The translations under genes were made by a program, and so were the position numbers. A stretch of DNA of 64,000 nt from Duganella sp. OV510 (GTDB lineage Bacteria > Pseudomonadota > Gammaproteobacteria > Burkholderiales > Burkholderiaceae_D): contig NZ_FNEQ01000006.1 in the NCBI RefSeq assembly GCF_900100205.1, positions 62,001-126,000 of the forward strand, given 5' to 3'. Positions 25,707-34,880 of the stretch are shown here, piece after piece; within the stretch, counting starts at the first letter, position 1, and every line of letters begins with the position of its first letter. The notes below the pieces were generated by a model. It had not been told where the DNA came from, searched no databases, and saw nothing but the letters and a program-made list of their open reading frames with translations.

Positions 25707-26140
25707 GCCTTGGCCTTTTTGGCCTTGGCTGTTTGCTCGCCCTTGACGGCGCTTTGCAGATTCTTCAGCGCGCCGAAGATGGCGCCGGCGTTACCGGTGG
25801 GGATAACGCCGGCCAGCCCGATCATCGCTGTCACCACGGTGATGGTGCGGGTGACGTTGTCGATGGTCCTGATGACATCCCTGGCATGCTCGGTGGCTGT
25901 GACCAGATCGGCCAGGCTTTGCTCGGCATCCTTGATGATGACGCCAACCGCGCGTGTCACCAGGTCGCTGGCCACGTTCAGCAGCGTTACCTCCAATGAT
26001 TGCAGGGTGGCGCGCTCCTTCTCTGGAATCTTCGGCCAGTTCTCCGGCGCATACAGGTAATCTCCCAATGCGGTGGAAGCGTTGCGGAACTGCGCCGACA
26101 ACTTCAGCGCGTCATCGGCGGTGAGGGTGATGGTGTTCAT
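25703..26140 (-). CDS. Hypothetical protein with C-terminal hydrophobic segment
   Basis: 145 residues. Mostly helical (LKLSAQFRNASTALGDYLY, SDLVTRAVGVIIKDAEQSLA), with one glycine-rich hydrophobic stretch near residues 100-125 (ITVVTAMIGLAGVIPTGNAG) and a Lys/Ala tail. It lies 9 bp after the lipoprotein gene, so the two form an operon, perhaps a pair acting at the inner membrane. No family recognised. Confidence 0.75.
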   Translation of the reverse strand: MNTITLTADDALKLSAQFRNASTALGDYLYAPENWPKIPEKERATLQSLEVTLLNVASDLVTRAVGVIIKDAEQSLADLVTATEHARDVIRTIDNVTRTITVVTAMIGLAGVIPTGNAGAIFGALKNLQSAVKGEQTAKAKKAKA

Positions 26141-26149
26141 GTGCGCTCC

Positions 26150-26980
26150 TTAAAGTGCGCGTACCGCGTTGTAGGCGGAGCGGATTTGTTTGGTGTAGCG
26201 CTTCAGATCGGCCAGCAGCTGATGGTTGTCGATATCGTCGCGGCCATCGTACAGGGCCTGGTGGGCGATGGCGATGCGCCTCAGCGACTCGATATACAGC
26301 GGGATGGCGCGCTCGCGCTCATCGAACAGCGCGTTGGCGGCGTTCAGGCTGGCCCACGCCTGCTCGGCTGCCACCGGCTCACGGTTATTCTCGCGGGCGC
26401 GCGCATGCAGCGAGCGGTAATAGCGGTTGGCGCTGGCGCGTTCGATTTTCAGCGACGCGTCAAACGCCTGCATCGACTGCACGAGGCTGGCCAACAGCGC
26501 CTGTATCGGCGCATTCCCTTCTGCGATCACCTTTTTTAATTCGCGATGGCGATAGCCGTTGAGCGTGGCGTCGGTCAGCAGCTTGCCGATCGCCCTGGCC
26601 GGCGCCACGCTGGCGGCGTCCAGGTAGTTGGCCTTGGCGGCGGCATCGACCAGGCCATCGACTTCCTCGGCGCCGGTGGGAATGTCATCGCCCGCCAGTT
26701 CGGCCAGGGTCGCCATGTAGGTCGACACCACCTTGTGATAGACCTGCAAACGCGCGGCCTGCGGCAAGCGCTGCTGGTACTCGGCGTCGAGCGTGGCACG
26801 CTGTTGCGTTTCCGCCTCCAGCGTGTAGCTTTTATTGATGAGCGGACTGCGCACATAATCATCGCTGAGCCGCGTGTAGCCCGCGCTGAGCGAGGAAATC
26901 TGGCCGAACTCCCGCACCGCTTGCAGGTTGGCACAGCCACCCAGCAGCGCGGCGAGGACGCACAAAATAAACAGGCGCAT
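26150..26980 (-). CDS. Hypothetical lipoprotein
   Basis: 276 residues from ATG 26980, chosen because it opens a lipoprotein signal (MRLFILCVLAALLGGC, lipobox LGGC with Cys16) and has GGGGGAA upstream; the open frame to 27166 is not a plausible leader. The mature part is a long all-helical protein with a conserved-looking segment YIESLRRIAIAHQALYDGRD. It is probably anchored in the outer membrane. It is followed by the 145-residue partner. Function unknown. Confidence 0.75.
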   Translation of the reverse strand: MRLFILCVLAALLGGCANLQAVREFGQISSLSAGYTRLSDDYVRSPLINKSYTLEAETQQRATLDAEYQQRLPQAARLQVYHKVVSTYMATLAELAGDDIPTGAEEVDGLVDAAAKANYLDAASVAPARAIGKLLTDATLNGYRHRELKKVIAEGNAPIQALLASLVQSMQAFDASLKIERASANRYYRSLHARARENNREPVAAEQAWASLNAANALFDERERAIPLYIESLRRIAIAHQALYDGRDDIDNHQLLADLKRYTKQIRSAYNAVRAL

Positions 26981-27098
26981 GGATATTCCCCCGAACTTTA
27001 GAAAATTGTCGTAAAGAATACTACAAATGATAATCGTGGAAAGCACGGCATGCCATTTTGTATAATTTGCGCCATTGACTACTTTCGAAGCACAGATA

Positions 27099-27329
27099 AT
27101 GCAAATTGCGACTATGTTGAGCTTGGCGGGTTCGGTAACGTGTGTCGGCGTCTTCATCGGCCGCAAGAACTGGATATTGGCGCTGGCCTTTTTCTGCTCG
27201 ATCGCCTACACGGTGCTGGCGCAGGTGGTCAACGTGCCGGAAATCCCCGGCATCGTGGTGCAGGCACTGCCGTTCCTGTTCCTGGCGCTGGTGGTTTACG
27301 AAGTGCTGCAAAAGCTGGTGATGAAATAA
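27099..27329 (+). CDS. Small three-helix membrane protein
   Basis: 76 residues from ATG 27099; an in-frame TTG at 27075 is an alternative. Three hydrophobic segments cover nearly all of it (residues ~3-20, 25-44, 50-70). Size and topology resemble half-transporters of the SemiSWEET type, but the Pro-Gln motif is not clear, so I do not assign it. TATAAT at 27061-27066 could be its -10 box. It converges on the ribbon-helix-helix gene with a 4-bp gap. Confidence 0.6.
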   Translation: MQIATMLSLAGSVTCVGVFIGRKNWILALAFFCSIAYTVLAQVVNVPEIPGIVVQALPFLFLALVVYEVLQKLVMK

Positions 27330-27333
27330 GCGG

Positions 27334-27570
27334 CTAGCGGCGCCTCGGCCCCATGCGGCTGATCGAGAAGTTCAGCAGCAGGGCGGGCGTGTCGGGATCG
27401 CGCCGCGATTCCTCATTGTGCTCGATGACGCGCCGCGCTTCCTTGAGCGCGGCCTGCAGCAGAAAGCTGTCGAGCGTAGTGCCGGCCAGCGCGGCCGCCT
27501 GGTGCAAGGTCGCCGTGGCGTTGTGCGGCACCCTGACCGAGATGCGGCCGGTCTTGGTGATGGTTGCCAT
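27334..27570 (-). CDS. Ribbon-helix-helix protein, DUF1778/TacA antitoxin-like
   Basis: 78 residues. RISVRVPHNATATLHQAAAL followed by TLDSFLLQAALKEARRVI is the pattern of DUF1778 antitoxins, which repress their operon and neutralise a GNAT acetyltransferase toxin. No GNAT gene is adjacent on either side. The start overlaps the dipeptidase stop by 1 bp, so it is translated with the peptide-utilisation genes and might serve as a local regulator instead. Confidence 0.7.
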   Translation of the reverse strand: MATITKTGRISVRVPHNATATLHQAAALAGTTLDSFLLQAALKEARRVIEHNEESRRDPDTPALLLNFSISRMGPRRR

Positions 27571-28784
27571 CAGTCGCCACCTGTGATCGTGCGATGGCGC
27601 TCAGCCTCGCGCAGGATGCGCAACACATTCCCGCTCCACATCTTCTCCAGGTCGGCATCGGAATAGCCGGCCCCCTTCAGCCGCTGGGTGATGCGCGGCA
27701 GTGCCGTCACCTGCTCAAGACCGGCAATGCCGCCGCCGCCATCAAAGTCGGCGCCGAAGCAGACGTGATCGACGCCGGCCACACTGATCACATGCAGCAG
27801 CGCCGCCATGTACTGCTCGAAGCTGGCATTCCACAGCGGCGTGGTGGCGTCCAGCGCATTCCAGCGTGCGATCAGGTCAGCCTGTTCGGCTGGATTCAGC
27901 GACGAGATATGTTCAACCTTGTCGAACAGCGCCTCGCGCTCCGGCCCCATCTGCACATTGCCAAGGTAGATGGTGGTGAAGCACAGCGCGCCGCCGGCCG
28001 CCGCCAGCTTGCGCAGCCGTGCGTCGTCCAGGTTGCGCGGATGGTTGAACATGGCGCGCGATCCCGAGTGCGACAGCAGGATGGGCGCGCGTGACTGCGC
28101 CAGCAATTGATCGAACACCGCATCCGACGCGTGGCTGGCGTCAATCACCATACCGAGGCGGTTCATCTCCTTGACCCAATCGCGGCCGAGTGGACTCAAG
28201 CCGTTCCAGCGCGGCTGATCGGTGGCCGAGTCCGCAAACTGGTTGTTGGCGGTATGGACCACGCCCACCAGCCGCACACCCTGGCGCTGGAAGTCAGATA
28301 GCAGCGCCACGCTGTCGCCCAGCGGGTAGCTGTTTTCGATGCTCTTGTAGGCCACCAGCTTGCCGCTGGCTTGCAGCGCCGGCGCATCAACCGCGTCGCG
28401 CGCAGCCCCGATGCGGTCGCCGAAACGCGTCACGGTCTGATCGATTTGCAGCGAGCGAGCCTGCGCCCAGCGCAGGGCCTGCGCGTAGCCGTCCGGCGTT
28501 AGCGGGCCTTGCGGCGTGAAGACGGCGAAGAAGCCGCCATCCAGATTGCCATCCTCCATGCGCGGCAGATCCAGTTGTGCGATGTCGCTGCGCATATCGT
28601 GACGCTCGCCAAAGCTCCATCCCTGTCGACCGAAGTGCACCGGGCTGTCCAGATGGGTATCCAGTGTCAGCAGCTTGCGGTGGGTGGCGTCTACCGGCGC
28701 GGCGGCGTCACCGGCAGGCAGGTTCTGGCAGGCGCCCAGCGCGAGCAGGGCGGCGGACAACGCGATTGGCGCGGCGCGTTTCAT
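27570..28784 (-). CDS. Membrane dipeptidase (peptidase M19), lipoprotein
   Basis: 404 residues. Lipoprotein signal ends at Cys19 (LLALGAC). Zinc ligands of M19 appear as His-x-Asp in LTLDTHLDSP, then the bridging Glu region, and histidines in GMVIDASHASD and PILLSHSGSRAM. The family cleaves dipeptides, including ones with a D-residue at the C-terminal side. It is last or near last in the peptide operon, downstream of two serine hydrolases and the epimerase, in line with degradation of D-containing dipeptides in the envelope. Confidence 0.9.
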   Translation of the reverse strand: MKRAAPIALSAALLALGACQNLPAGDAAAPVDATHRKLLTLDTHLDSPVHFGRQGWSFGERHDMRSDIAQLDLPRMEDGNLDGGFFAVFTPQGPLTPDGYAQALRWAQARSLQIDQTVTRFGDRIGAARDAVDAPALQASGKLVAYKSIENSYPLGDSVALLSDFQRQGVRLVGVVHTANNQFADSATDQPRWNGLSPLGRDWVKEMNRLGMVIDASHASDAVFDQLLAQSRAPILLSHSGSRAMFNHPRNLDDARLRKLAAAGGALCFTTIYLGNVQMGPEREALFDKVEHISSLNPAEQADLIARWNALDATTPLWNASFEQYMAALLHVISVAGVDHVCFGADFDGGGGIAGLEQVTALPRITQRLKGAGYSDADLEKMWSGNVLRILREAERHRTITGGD

Positions 28785-30343
28785 GGCTGCTCCTTGACGG
28801 GCGTGAAGTTCAGGTCCTTGTAGTCCCAGCTGAAATCGGCGATCGGCGAAGCGGCTTTCATCGTGATGCGCGCCACCTTGCCGGCTTCGTCGAGCGCAAA
28901 CGTGACATAGGCCGGCTCGATGGTCTTGTCATCCAGCCGGGTGATGAAGGTATCGTACTGCCAGTGTTCCAGCTTGCCGCGCATGCGTGGCGCGGTGGTG
29001 AAATTGATGGTCAGGCCGGCCGGCGTGTCGGCGATCTCGATCTTGCCGTACCACGGATCGGCATAGCTGCCTGCCAGTGCGGCCGGTTTCAATGACGGCC
29101 CCACCTTGGCTGGTGTGGCCTGTGCCTGTTTCAATACTTTCAGGCCTTCGGCCACCTGCTTGTCGCGGTAGGCGCGGAATTTCGCTGGCCAGTCGTTTGC
29201 CTGCAAGCCGAGGTAATGATCGATCAGCTCATACATCAGGCCACGCACGATTTCGCCGTCCTCGCTATTGATGGTGATGGCGAAGCCAACCTGCTGTTCC
29301 GGCAGTACCACCACGGCGGTTTTGAAGCCCAGCACGGCGCCGCCATGCCAGATGATGCGGTGGCCGCGATAATCGACGATATCCCAGCCCAGGCCATAAT
29401 CGGAAAAGCGCGATTCCAGCGGCTTGAGTTCGGCCGGCATGGTACTGGCTGGCATGGCCATCGTTGCCTTCCACATTTGCGCCCGCGCCGCTGCGCTGAA
29501 AACGCGCTGGCCGCCCGGCGCCACGCCTTCGCCCAGCAGTACTTGCAGCCACTTGGCGAGGTCGTTGGCGCTGCTGGCGACGCCGCCGGCCGGTGCGCCG
29601 TTGCGGCCGAGGTCATCGCGTTCGTCCAGCCGTTCCTGGTCGCCGGCGCCACGCAGGCCGCCGTTCATGCGTGCGTGCGGATAGGCGCGGTCTTCGGTGG
29701 CGAAGTTGTCCTGGTTGTCGGTGGTGGACTTGCTCATGCCGGAAGGTAGCAGCACATGCTTGCGCACATAGGCTTCCCACGTCTCGCCGCTGACCGCTTC
29801 AATCAGCTGGCCGGCCACCACATAGGGCAGGTTGGAATAGGCGAACTCGCTGCGGAAGCTGCTGGACGGCTTGAGGAAGCGCAGGCGCTTCACGGTTTCC
29901 GCACGCGACAGATTGCTGCGCGGGACGAACAGCAGATCGCCGGCGCCATATCCCAGGCCGCCGCGATGCACCAGCAGGTCGCGCACCGTCATTTCGCGCG
30001 TGACCCAGGCATCGTACATCTGGAAGCCTGGCAGAAGATCGACCACATGATCGTCCCAGCGGATTTTTCCGGCGTCCACCAGCGTGGCCAGCGCAGCCAC
30101 CGTCATTGCCTTGGTGGTGGAGCCGATGGGGAACAAGGTGTCGGCGTCGACTGCGGCTGGTGCGCCCAGCTGGCGCACGCCATAGCCGCGCGCCAGCGTG
30201 GTCTTGCCCTGTTCGACGATGGCGATGGCCATGCCGGGCACGCCGATCTGCCGGCGCAATGCTTCCACGCGGGTGTCGAATTTGGCCGGCGGCGCCGCCC
30301 ATGCCGGCGCGCTCAACGCCAGCAACAGCAGGAATTTTTTCAT
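28781..30343 (-). CDS. Serine hydrolase of the beta-lactamase/D-aminopeptidase family
   Basis: 520 residues from ATG 30343 (MKKFLLLLALSAPAWA signal peptide, GGAG upstream). Ser-x-x-Lys is in FPIGSTTKAMT, Tyr-x-Asn in EFAYSNLPYVV, and a His-x-Gly in IIWHGGAVLGF. A C-terminal beta-barrel-like domain of about 120 residues follows, as in ClassC-type esterases and D-aminopeptidases. Probably periplasmic. It overlaps the dipeptidase and the DUF1611 gene by 4 bp each, so it is translationally coupled. Confidence 0.88.
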   Translation of the reverse strand: MKKFLLLLALSAPAWAAPPAKFDTRVEALRRQIGVPGMAIAIVEQGKTTLARGYGVRQLGAPAAVDADTLFPIGSTTKAMTVAALATLVDAGKIRWDDHVVDLLPGFQMYDAWVTREMTVRDLLVHRGGLGYGAGDLLFVPRSNLSRAETVKRLRFLKPSSSFRSEFAYSNLPYVVAGQLIEAVSGETWEAYVRKHVLLPSGMSKSTTDNQDNFATEDRAYPHARMNGGLRGAGDQERLDERDDLGRNGAPAGGVASSANDLAKWLQVLLGEGVAPGGQRVFSAAARAQMWKATMAMPASTMPAELKPLESRFSDYGLGWDIVDYRGHRIIWHGGAVLGFKTAVVVLPEQQVGFAITINSEDGEIVRGLMYELIDHYLGLQANDWPAKFRAYRDKQVAEGLKVLKQAQATPAKVGPSLKPAALAGSYADPWYGKIEIADTPAGLTINFTTAPRMRGKLEHWQYDTFITRLDDKTIEPAYVTFALDEAGKVARITMKAASPIADFSWDYKDLNFTPVKEQP

Positions 30344-31383
30344 GGTTGCTCCGGATGACGGGTGCTGCAATTATCCACCAGGCGCTCGAATGCGGCGCCA
30401 CCGCGCATGGGATCGGCCACCGGCAGGCCCAGTCGTTGCGCCAGTGTGTCGATTTCCGCCTGGGCGTCGGCTTCGCTCAGGCTGGAGGTATTCAGCGCCA
30501 CGCCCACGCAGGCAATCGCCGGATTGGTGACGCGGCCCAGCGCCACGGTCTGCGCAATCACCGCTTCGATCGACGGCAGCGGCGCTGCCGGATAACCGAG
30601 TATGTGGCTGCGCGACGGATCGTGGCAGACCACGAACATATCCGGCTGGCTGCCATGCAGCAGTCCCAGTGACACGGCGGCGTAGGCTGGATGGAACAGC
30701 GAGCCTTGTCCTTCAATGATATCCAGGTGATCTTCGGCGGCGGCAGGGCTGAGCAGCTCCGCCGCGCCGGCGACGAAGTCGGACACCACGGCGTCGATCG
30801 GCATGCCGCCGCCGGCCAGCAGGATGCCGGTCTGGCCGCTGGCGCGGAATTCGGCGTCGACGCCGCGCGCCCGCAGCGCCCTGGTCAGCGCCAGCGCTGT
30901 GTACTTCTTGCCCAGCGCGCAATCGGTGCCCACCGTCAGCAGCCGCTTGCCGCTGCGCTTGACGCCACTGGCCACCGGGATATTTGCCGGCGGTGTGCGC
31001 AGGTCGATCAGGCGCCGGCCCAGCGCGGCGGCGGTGGCGCGCAGCGGTTCGACCTGCGCCAGCTTGATGTGCATGCCGGAGACGATATCCAGGCCAGCCT
31101 CCAGCGCTTCCACCAGCGCTGGAATCCAGTGCGGAGGTATCAGCCCGCCAGGCGCGGCAACGCCGATCACCAGGGCGTCCGCGCCGAGGCTGCGCGCTTG
31201 TTGCGGGTTGAGGCGCGGCAGGCCGGTGCTGACCGTGGCGGCTGGCAGCACCATCTCGCCGACGCAGCGCTCACGGGCCCAGTCGCGCAGGCCGAACGCG
31301 GTTTTCGCATAGCCCGGTTCCACGGTGTCGGCGAGAAACAGCAGATAACGTCCCAACTTGGTTTCAGTAGCGGAATGGATCAT
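30340..31383 (-). CDS. dgcN: DUF1611 protein, DgcN-like
   Basis: 347 residues. N-terminal Rossmann-like part (LGADALVIGVAAPGGLIPPH) and a P-loop-type half with TVGTDCALGKKYTALALTRA, and the conserved EGQGSLFHPAYAAV. This is the DUF1611 family; DgcN members were reported to work with DgcA epimerases in D-glutamate use, acting as N-acetyltransferase. A dipeptide epimerase gene (34877) is in the same operon, which supports a role in D-amino-acid or D-peptide metabolism. The exact substrate is inferred. Confidence 0.8.
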   Translation of the reverse strand: MIHSATETKLGRYLLFLADTVEPGYAKTAFGLRDWARERCVGEMVLPAATVSTGLPRLNPQQARSLGADALVIGVAAPGGLIPPHWIPALVEALEAGLDIVSGMHIKLAQVEPLRATAAALGRRLIDLRTPPANIPVASGVKRSGKRLLTVGTDCALGKKYTALALTRALRARGVDAEFRASGQTGILLAGGGMPIDAVVSDFVAGAAELLSPAAAEDHLDIIEGQGSLFHPAYAAVSLGLLHGSQPDMFVVCHDPSRSHILGYPAAPLPSIEAVIAQTVALGRVTNPAIACVGVALNTSSLSEADAQAEIDTLAQRLGLPVADPMRGGAAFERLVDNCSTRHPEQP

Positions 31384-31387
31384 GCGT

Positions 31388-33607
31388 TTAATACTCCTTG
31401 GTCAGGGTCAGGCCGATGGTGCGCGGCGCGATGCGGCCGGTGCTGATGGCGCCATTCGGATACATATTGAAGCCGTTGGCGGTCAGCGCCGAGGTCGAGG
31501 TGATGGCGTTGCTGTTGCCGAGGTTTTTGCCGTAGGCCTCCAGCGTCCACGAACCAAGCTCGATGCCCACATGCGCATCGACCACGTTGTACGACGGCAC
31601 CTGGCGCTGGCGGCCATAGGCGGTGCGGAAGTCGTTGTCGAAGGAGCCGGACTGTTGCGCCACGTGGCGCACCGACATGCCGGCGTAGGCGGGCATGGTG
31701 TCGCCGACGGTCCAGCGATAGTCGGCTGCCAGGCCCAGGCTGTATTTCGGCGAGAACGGCAGGCGGTCGCCGGAACGGCCGCCGACCAGTGGGCTGGTGT
31801 CGCCATCCAACCTAGCCTTGTTGTAGGCGCCGTTGGCGCTCAGGCGCAGGTTGCGCAGCGGCCGCAGCGTGGCGGTGAATTCGACGCCGTTGGCTTTGGC
31901 GCCGACGCCGTTGGTATTCACGCCAAAGCCGTTGACCACCGCCAGCAGCTGAATGTCTTTCCAGTTGACGTGGAAGGCGGTGATGTCGAACGACAGCATG
32001 CCGTCGGCGCTGAGCGACTTGTAGCCCAGCTCATAGCTCATCACCGTGTCCGAGTTGTAGGTGGTGGGTGTGCCGGGCGGTGGATTCGGCGGCAGCACGT
32101 TCGGGCCACCGGGACGGAAGCCCTTGGCGGCGCGCAGGTACACTGCATGGCGCTCGTCAAACTTGATCTTCGGCGCGACCGAATAGGTGGTCACGTGCTC
32201 GGACGAGGCGGCGCTGTCGTCGGCGGCGCCGCCGGCCAGCGCACCGTCGCCGATCTGGCGCGCGCTCTGCTTGTTGTGGCTGTAGCGCGCGCCCAGGTCA
32301 AGGTCGTAGCGTGGACTGAAATGGATGGTGGTGTTGGCGAAGGCGGCGTATTCGCGGTATTTCGACTTCAGCGACAGGTCGGCCAGCAGCGGCAGTCCGG
32401 TCAACGGCGTCAGCGTGCCGGGCGTGACCGCCGTGTAGCCCTGCAGGATGGCGCCGTCTTCGTCGGTGTAGTACAGGCCGGCCAGCCAGTCGAACGTGCC
32501 GGGCTGGTTGGAACTCAGGCGCAGTTCCTGGGTCACTTTTTTCAGGTTGGTGTTTTGTCCCAGATAGAGTTCGTTGGCGACGCCGAAAGCGCCTTCCACC
32601 AGCCCGCTCAGGTTGGTGGTATCGTCTTCGCGCAGGCCCTGGCGCTGGGTGCTGTAGCTGGTGGAGGAAGTCAGGCTGGCAGGGCCGAGGTTCCAGTTGA
32701 GCGTGGCGTTGTAGACGCGATAGTTGACGTTGCGGTACTGCGGAATGAATTGCGACTGGGTTGGCCGGCCGTACAGCATCTCCAGCGTGTTCGGATCGCT
32801 TTCCACGGTGGACGGCGCATCGGTCTGAATGTTTTGCGCCACCGCCGTCAGGCGCAGCGACAGATCCTTGTTCGGCGTGTACATCAGCGACGCGCGGCCG
32901 CCATAGTTGCGCGATTTGTTGATGTCGTTGACGCGGTCGGAACCGGCGGTGCCGATCGAGTCGATATAGCCGGGCTGCCGGTCGTAGGCACCCGACACGC
33001 GGAAGGCCAGCGTGTCGCTGATCGGCGTGTTGACCACCAGGTTGGTACGGTAGGCGGTGCCGCCGCCATCGACCGAGGCTGCGCCGACGCGCGCGCGCAT
33101 CAGGAAGCGGTCAGTTTCCGGCGTGTTGGTAATGAACTTGACCAGGCCGCCCAGCGAGCTGGCGCCGTACAGCGCGCCTTGCGGGCCGCGCAGCACTTCC
33201 ACCCGCGCCATGTCGAAGGTGTCGAAGTCGCCGGCCAGCACGGCGCCGTTGACCAGGCCGCTGCTGGAGCCAAACGGCGTTTCATCCATGTACACGGCGA
33301 CGGTCGAGGCGACGCCGCCGGTGTCCAGCCCGCGCATGACCAGGCGGCCGGCGCCCGGCGTGCTTTGTACCAGTTGCAGGCTGGGGATCAGCTTGACATA
33401 GTCGGCGAAGCTGTTGGCCTGTTCTTTTTCCAGCGTTTCGCCGCTGATGACGGACATTGATTGCGGCACGTCGATGGTGGTTTGCGCGCGTTTTTGTGCG
33501 GTGACGATGACCTGTTGTACAGCCTGCTGTGCGGTATCCTGTTCAGCAGCAAAGGCGGCCGAGACGGCCAGGGCGGATGACGTTAGTATCAATTTACTTT
33601 TCAACAT
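31388..33607 (-). CDS. TonB-dependent outer-membrane receptor
   Basis: 739 residues with a signal peptide (cleavage after AAFA), a TonB-box-like stretch QQVIVTAQKR, a plug domain (QSMSVISGETLEKEQANSFA; VMRGLDTGG region) and a 22-strand barrel ending in the aromatic-type C-terminus LTLTKEY. The start has GGGAGAGAG upstream. It resembles receptors of the FecA-like/CirA-like type used for oligosaccharides and peptides in Sphingomonadales and Burkholderiales. Within this operon it likely brings peptides or peptidoglycan fragments into the periplasm. Confidence 0.9.
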   Translation of the reverse strand: MLKSKLILTSSALAVSAAFAAEQDTAQQAVQQVIVTAQKRAQTTIDVPQSMSVISGETLEKEQANSFADYVKLIPSLQLVQSTPGAGRLVMRGLDTGGVASTVAVYMDETPFGSSSGLVNGAVLAGDFDTFDMARVEVLRGPQGALYGASSLGGLVKFITNTPETDRFLMRARVGAASVDGGGTAYRTNLVVNTPISDTLAFRVSGAYDRQPGYIDSIGTAGSDRVNDINKSRNYGGRASLMYTPNKDLSLRLTAVAQNIQTDAPSTVESDPNTLEMLYGRPTQSQFIPQYRNVNYRVYNATLNWNLGPASLTSSTSYSTQRQGLREDDTTNLSGLVEGAFGVANELYLGQNTNLKKVTQELRLSSNQPGTFDWLAGLYYTDEDGAILQGYTAVTPGTLTPLTGLPLLADLSLKSKYREYAAFANTTIHFSPRYDLDLGARYSHNKQSARQIGDGALAGGAADDSAASSEHVTTYSVAPKIKFDERHAVYLRAAKGFRPGGPNVLPPNPPPGTPTTYNSDTVMSYELGYKSLSADGMLSFDITAFHVNWKDIQLLAVVNGFGVNTNGVGAKANGVEFTATLRPLRNLRLSANGAYNKARLDGDTSPLVGGRSGDRLPFSPKYSLGLAADYRWTVGDTMPAYAGMSVRHVAQQSGSFDNDFRTAYGRQRQVPSYNVVDAHVGIELGSWTLEAYGKNLGNSNAITSTSALTANGFNMYPNGAISTGRIAPRTIGLTLTKEY

Positions 33608-34880
33608 TGCTCTCTCCCGATGGACTGATTTTTGAATTTAATAGCTGTAACAACAGTGCTGCCAGCGCCGCCAGCGCCGCCAGCAGTACGAAAAATTCGC
33701 TGTGGCCAAGCCTGCTCCACAGGCTGCCCACCGCTCCCGCGCTCAGGCTGCCGCTGAAAATGATGAGGAACCAGGCGCCGACAGTGGTGGTGGTGCGGCC
33801 GGCCGGCGCCAGCCGCGCAAACAGGCCGAGGCCGGTCGGCAGGATGAACAATTCGCCGATGGTGAAGGCGGCAAAGAACAGCACCAGCCACGGCCAAGGT
33901 GTCGGCTGGCCGTCGCCCAGCCACACCAGTCCTGCCAGCATCAGGTAGGCGCCGGACAGCATCAGCGCGCCCAGCGCCATGCGTTGCGCCGGTGGCTGGT
34001 CGCCGTGGGCGTCGGCGCGGCGGCGCCACCAGGCCAGCAGAGGCGGCGTCATCAGCATGACGAACAGCGGATTCAGCGACTGGAACCAGGTCACCGGTAT
34101 CAGCCATCCGCCAGCCTGCCGGTCAACGCCCTGATCGGACCACAGGGCCACCGTGTTGCCGACTTGTTCGTAGGCCGATCGGAATACCGTGACTGCCACG
34201 CCGATGCCGATCAGCGTCAGGATCGTGCGGCGGGTGAAGGCGCCGGCCGGTGCGGCGTGCTGCGGCACCTGCGCCAGCGGGCGGTCCGGCGGCAGGTGCT
34301 TGCCGCCGAACAGGTAGATCAGCAGGCCGGCCAGCATGCCTATCCCGGCGAGGCCGAAGCCGTAGTGCCAGCCATACAGTTCGCCCAGCGTGCCGCACGC
34401 CAGCGGCGCCAGGAAACCGCCGATGTTGATGCCGACGTAGTACACGTTGTAGGCGCGGCCACGGCGCGGATCGTCGCGCTGATACAGGTCGCCCACCTGG
34501 CTGGGCAGCGTAGGCAGGAACAGGCCGTTGCCCAGCGCGATGGTGGCCAGCGCCAGGTAGAACAGCGGCTCGAACGCCATCATGAAATGGCCGGCGGCCA
34601 TGACCGAAGCGCCGATGATGATGGCGCGCCGCTTGCCGAGGAAACGGTCGACCATCATGCCGCCGATGATCGGTGTGAAATATGCGCAAGCGGTGTACGC
34701 ACCATAAACCAGCGATGCCTGCGCCTGTCCCAGCAGCAGCTGCCTGGTCATGAAATACACCAGCAGCGCACGCATGCCGTAGTAGGAAAACTGTTCCCAC
34801 ATATTGGTCAGGAACAGTACGGTCAGGCCGCGTGGATGACCAAACCAGGTCGGCGTGGCATTCGCGGCGGCAACGCTCAT
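33594..34880 (-). CDS. POT-family peptide transporter (MFS)
   Basis: 428 residues from ATG 34880 (overlaps the epimerase stop, ATGA). About 12-14 helices. The family start GLTVLFLTNMWEQFSYYGMR is clear, and the second PTR2 stretch is YYVGINIGGFLAPLACG. The usual ExxERF motif of proton-coupled peptide carriers reads NxxEQF here, a change in key proton-coupling residues. It would move di- and tripeptides into the cytosol for the epimerase. Its end overlaps the TonB receptor start by 14 bp. Confidence 0.88.
   Translation of the reverse strand: MSVAAANATPTWFGHPRGLTVLFLTNMWEQFSYYGMRALLVYFMTRQLLLGQAQASLVYGAYTACAYFTPIIGGMMVDRFLGKRRAIIIGASVMAAGHFMMAFEPLFYLALATIALGNGLFLPTLPSQVGDLYQRDDPRRGRAYNVYYVGINIGGFLAPLACGTLGELYGWHYGFGLAGIGMLAGLLIYLFGGKHLPPDRPLAQVPQHAAPAGAFTRRTILTLIGIGVAVTVFRSAYEQVGNTVALWSDQGVDRQAGGWLIPVTWFQSLNPLFVMLMTPPLLAWWRRRADAHGDQPPAQRMALGALMLSGAYLMLAGLVWLGDGQPTPWPWLVLFFAAFTIGELFILPTGLGLFARLAPAGRTTTTVGAWFLIIFSGSLSAGAVGSLWSRLGHSEFFVLLAALAALAALLLQLLNSKISPSGESNVEK

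Noticed and set aside
31358..33460. 700-residue open frame on the plus strand across the TonB receptor gene
   Set aside because: It is the antisense shadow of the receptor: His/Arg/Gly-rich text with no family motif, while the minus frame has signal peptide, plug and barrel features.
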